Shown here piece after piece: positions 5,895 to 8,151 of a stretch of DNA of 8,151 nucleotides. Each line of letters opens with the position of its first letter. The first letter of the stretch is position 1. The notes below the pieces were generated by a model. The model searched no databases. It saw nothing but the letters and a program-made list of their open reading frames with translations, and was not told the origin of the DNA. The position numbers and the translations under genes were made by a program. This stretch comes from Oscillospiraceae bacterium (lineage in GTDB: Bacteria > Bacillota > Clostridia > Oscillospirales > Ruminococcaceae): assembly GCA_017416665.1 (NCBI GenBank), contig JAFQBO010000275.1, positions 1 to 8,151 of the forward strand, in the 5' to 3' direction.

Positions 5895-7058
5895 TTGAAC
5901 ACTATTGAAAAATTTGACAGTAATGTAATGCATACATACGGACGTTTCGGCGTTGTTTTTGAAAAGGGAAGTGAACGCAACGCTGTTGACGAAAACGGTA
6001 AGCCGTATATAGATTTCGGAAGTGGTATTGGTACAAATTCACTTGGTTTCTGTGATGAAGACTGGGCAGAGGCGGTTTGTAACCAGGCAAAGGCTATTCA
6101 GCACACTTCAAACTATTACTATACAAAAATTCAGGCGGATTTCGCTGAAAACCTTTGTAATGCAACAGGCTATTCAAAGGTTTTCTTCGGAAACTCAGGT
6201 GCTGAGGCAAATGAATGTGCTATCAAGCTTGCAAGAAAGTACAGCTTTGACAAGTACGGCAAAGGACGTCACAATATTGTGACACTCGTGAATTCTTTCC
6301 ACGGCAGAACTCTCTGCACACTTTCAGCAACAGGTCAGGACAGTTTTCATAACTATTTCTTCCCGTTTGTTGAAGGATTTGTTCATGCAAAGGCAAATGA
6401 TATTGAAGATTTAAAATCAAAGCTTAATAATGTTTGTGCTGTTATGGTAGAATTTGTGCAAGGTGAGGGCGGTGTTATTGCTCTCGAAAAAGACTATGTA
6501 ACAGAGCTTGCAAAAATCTGTGCAGAAAAGGACATTTTACTTATCGCTGATGAAGTGCAGACAGGTGTGGGACGTACAGGTAAATTCTTAGCATCTGAAC
6601 ATTTCGGCGTAAAGCCTGATATTACAACTCTTGCAAAGGGTATTGCAGGTGGTGTACCTATGGGAGCTTGTCTCGCAAATGAAAAGTGTGAAGATGTTCT
6701 TTGCAAGGGTACTCATGGCTCTACATTCGGTGGAAATCCTCTTGCATGTGCAGGCGGTAATGTTGTGGTAAACAAGGTAAACAACAAGGAATTCCTTGAT
6801 GAAGTTATAAAGAAAAGCGAATATATAAAGGAAAAACTTTCATCTGTTGACGAAGTTGCAGAAATCAGCGGACTTGGTCTTATGATGGGCATTACTCTTA
6901 AAAACAAAAAGGCTGTTGATGTTGTATCACAGGCTCTTGACGAAGGGCTTATGCTTCTGACAGCAAAAGAAAAAGTTCGTCTTCTCCCACCGCTTAACAT
7001 TACTTATGATGAACTCGACAAAGGTCTTGAAATACTTGTGAAAATTTTAAATTCTTAA
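5895..7058 (+). CDS. argD: Acetylornithine aminotransferase (PLP-dependent)
   Basis: ArgD uses glutamate and pyridoxal phosphate to convert N-acetylglutamate semialdehyde to N-acetylornithine in the cytosol. It is a class-III aminotransferase of 387 residues, the usual length. [11 protein letters not shown] (97-107) binds the cofactor phosphate, SFHGRT (134-139) includes the residues stacking on the ring, [11 protein letters not shown] (219-229) carries the Asp that contacts the pyridine nitrogen, and [12 protein letters not shown] (246-257) has the Schiff-base Lys248. [12 protein letters not shown] (274-285) completes the dimer-site motif. The start is TTG at 5895, supported by AGGGAG at 5881-5886 eight bases upstream; the next in-frame ATG would remove 11 conserved-looking residues. 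The related GABA and succinylornithine aminotransferases are less likely because of the operon context. Confidence 0.96.
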   Translation: MNTIEKFDSNVMHTYGRFGVVFEKGSERNAVDENGKPYIDFGSGIGTNSLGFCDEDWAEAVCNQAKAIQHTSNYYYTKIQADFAENLCNATGYSKVFFGNSGAEANECAIKLARKYSFDKYGKGRHNIVTLVNSFHGRTLCTLSATGQDSFHNYFFPFVEGFVHAKANDIEDLKSKLNNVCAVMVEFVQGEGGVIALEKDYVTELAKICAEKDILLIADEVQTGVGRTGKFLASEHFGVKPDITTLAKGIAGGVPMGACLANEKCEDVLCKGTHGSTFGGNPLACAGGNVVVNKVNNKEFLDEVIKKSEYIKEKLSSVDEVAEISGLGLMMGITLKNKKAVDVVSQALDEGLMLLTAKEKVRLLPPLNITYDELDKGLEILVKILNS

Positions 7059-7060
7059 TG

Positions 7061-7066
7061 AAAGGG
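7061..7066 (+). promoter_or_regulatory. Ribosome-binding site deciding the argF start
   Basis: AAAGGG lies 11 nt before the ATG at 7078 but only 2 nt before the in-frame TTG at 7069, so the ATG giving MKHLLKMLDL is preferred. Confidence 0.7.
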
Positions 7067-7077
7067 TATTGAATAAA

Positions 7078-7980
7078 ATGAAACATTTACTTAAAATGCT
7101 TGATCTCAGTCAGGAAGAAATTATTGACATTTTAAATCTTGCCGACCAGCTTAAATATGAGCTTAAACACGGCATTCCACATCCACACCTTAAGGGAAAA
7201 ACTCTCGGTATGATTTTCCAGAAGGCTTCAACACGTACCCGTGTTTCATTTGAAACAGGTATGTACCAGCTCGGCGGTTATCCGCTGTTCCTCTCATCAT
7301 CTGATTTACAGATAGGCAGAGGCGAACCGGTTCAGGATACAGCCCGTGTTCTTTCACGTTATATCGACGGCATCATGATTCGTACTTTTGAACAGAAGGA
7401 AGTTGAAGATTTAGCTGAATACGGTGATATTCCGATTATAAATGGTCTTACAGACTTCTCACACCCTTGCCAGGTACTTGCTGACCTTATGACAATCCGT
7501 GAATTCAAGGGTAGCTTTGATGGTCTTAAAATGTGTTATATTGGCGATGGTAACAATATGGCAAATTCTCTTATTGTAGGCGGTCTCAAGGTTGGTATGG
7601 CTGTTTCTGTGGCTACACCTGACAACTATCGTCCTGACAAGGAAGTAATGGACTTTGCTGAAAAGTATGACTGCTTCTCAATCTGTAATGATCCTATGGA
7701 AGCTGCTAAGAATGCAGATATTCTTATTACTGATGTCTGGGCATCAATGGGACAGGAAGGCGAAGCTGAAGAACGTCGCAAGGCTTTTGCAGGCTATCAG
7801 ATTAATGATGATATTATGGCTGTGGCAAATAAGGACGCTCTTGTGATGCATTGTTTACCTGCACACCGTGAAGAAGAAATTACTTCAAAGGTGTTTGAAG
7901 AACACGCAAAGGAAATCTTTGAAGAAGCTGAAAACCGTCTCCATGCTCAGAAGGCTGTTATGGTTAAGCTGATGGCGTAA
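7078..7980 (+). CDS. argF: Ornithine carbamoyltransferase (anabolic)
   Basis: ArgF joins carbamoyl phosphate and ornithine to give citrulline, normally as a cytosolic homotrimer. The product has 300 residues, typical for the family. The carbamoyl-phosphate site shows STRTR (51-55) and the family HPCQ block (129-132). The ornithine site shows DVWASMG (219-225), and HCLPAHR (258-264) carries the conserved Cys259. The SMG motif separates it from aspartate and N-acetylornithine transcarbamoylases. It lies 19 nt after argD and is the last gene of the block, followed by a hairpin terminator. An anabolic role is inferred from the biosynthetic neighbours; no arcA or arcC is present to suggest the deiminase pathway. 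Confidence 0.97.
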   Translation: MKHLLKMLDLSQEEIIDILNLADQLKYELKHGIPHPHLKGKTLGMIFQKASTRTRVSFETGMYQLGGYPLFLSSSDLQIGRGEPVQDTARVLSRYIDGIMIRTFEQKEVEDLAEYGDIPIINGLTDFSHPCQVLADLMTIREFKGSFDGLKMCYIGDGNNMANSLIVGGLKVGMAVSVATPDNYRPDKEVMDFAEKYDCFSICNDPMEAAKNADILITDVWASMGQEGEAEERRKAFAGYQINDDIMAVANKDALVMHCLPAHREEEITSKVFEEHAKEIFEEAENRLHAQKAVMVKLMA

Positions 7981-7990
7981 TTTTACTTAT

Positions 7991-8018
7991 AAAAAACCCT
8001 CCGATTTTCGGAGGGTTC
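7991..8018 (+). terminator. Hairpin terminator after argF, stronger on the - strand
   Basis: AACCCTCCG (7995-8003) pairs with CGGAGGGTT (8009-8017) around ATTTT, giving 9 bp, 14 nt after the argF stop. On the + strand it is followed by TTCAGTTTG, a poor T-tract. Read on the - strand, the stem is followed by TTTTTTATAAG, a good intrinsic-terminator tail. It therefore probably acts in both directions and may also stop a convergent gene to the right of the window. Confidence 0.82.
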
Positions 8019-8046
8019 AGTTTGTCAAAAACTCAAATTTAAATCT

Positions 8047-8151
8047 CGTGCCGATTTAATCGGCAGGCAAATATGAGTACGACCAAAGTAAGGGGACGCT
8101 TTCTCTTGCAAAGCGTCCCCTCTTGAAAAACAGCCCACTGGGCTGTTTTTC
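8047..8151 (+). repeat. Palindromic repeat array, copy 2 (truncated by window end)
   Basis: The first three hairpins of copy 1 recur in the same order and orientation: TGCCGAT/ATCGGCA (8049-8055/8059-8065), GGGGACGCTTT/AAAGCGTCCCC (8092-8102/8110-8120) and GAAAAACAGCCC/GGGCTGTTTTTC (8125-8136/8140-8151). The 21-nt stretch between the first two (8069-8089) is unlike the 22-nt one in copy 1, while the second hairpin block is identical over 35 nt. The third hairpin reaches the last base of the window, so the rest of the element is not seen. The gap from the argF terminator to this copy shows no gene. Confidence 0.85.

Noticed and set aside
7059..7073. ATG overlapping the argD stop, encoding a four-residue frame before argF
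   Set aside because: It ends after MKGY, overlaps the argF ribosome-binding site and most likely occurs by chance.
3131..8124. CRISPR array formed by the repeated 35-nt block
   Set aside because: There are only two copies about 5 kb apart with genes between, no regular spacers and no cas genes.

Overview
The window holds an almost complete arginine-biosynthesis locus, all on the + strand, in the order argG (3' end only), argH, a small membrane-protein gene, argC, a palindromic repeat element, argJ, argB, a second small membrane-protein gene, argD, argF. The low-to-moderate G+C content (about 40 % by eye), purine-rich GGAG-type ribosome-binding sites, TTG start use and close relatedness of all proteins to gut-type Firmicutes sequences suggest a member of the Clostridia, probably Ruminococcus-like (Oscillospirales). 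That placement is inference from protein and repeat style, not from a marker gene.

Region by region: 1-372 is the C-terminal 123 codons of argininosuccinate synthase. 373-509 is a leader containing two consecutive hairpins, one GC-rich and one AT-rich. 510-3069 carries argH, a 69-residue two-helix membrane protein whose ATG overlaps the argH stop codon, and argC of the short, 'uncommon' family. 3070-3337 is non-coding and is filled by an array of about seven hairpins (repeat copy 1). 3338-7980 is a tight block argJ-argB-small DUF3592-like protein-argD-argF, with gaps of -1 to 19 nt. 7981-8151 holds a hairpin terminator and the start of a second copy of the same repeat, cut by the window end.

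Together the enzymes cover glutamate to arginine by the acetyl-recycling route: ArgJ transfers acetyl from N-acetylornithine back to glutamate, ArgB phosphorylates N-acetylglutamate, ArgC reduces it, ArgD transaminates it, ArgF carbamoylates ornithine, and ArgG and ArgH finish through argininosuccinate. No carbamoyl-phosphate synthetase, arginine repressor or convincing ARG box is visible; the main promoter may lie upstream of argG, outside the window.

The least ordinary parts are the repeat element, whose two copies show matched (compensatory) changes in one hairpin stem and bracket argJBDF as direct repeats about 5 kb apart; the two small membrane proteins translationally coupled to argH and argB; and the double hairpin between argG and argH. 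I see no CRISPR array, mobile-element transposase, tRNA, rRNA or defence system. I found no clear evidence of a wholly new system here.
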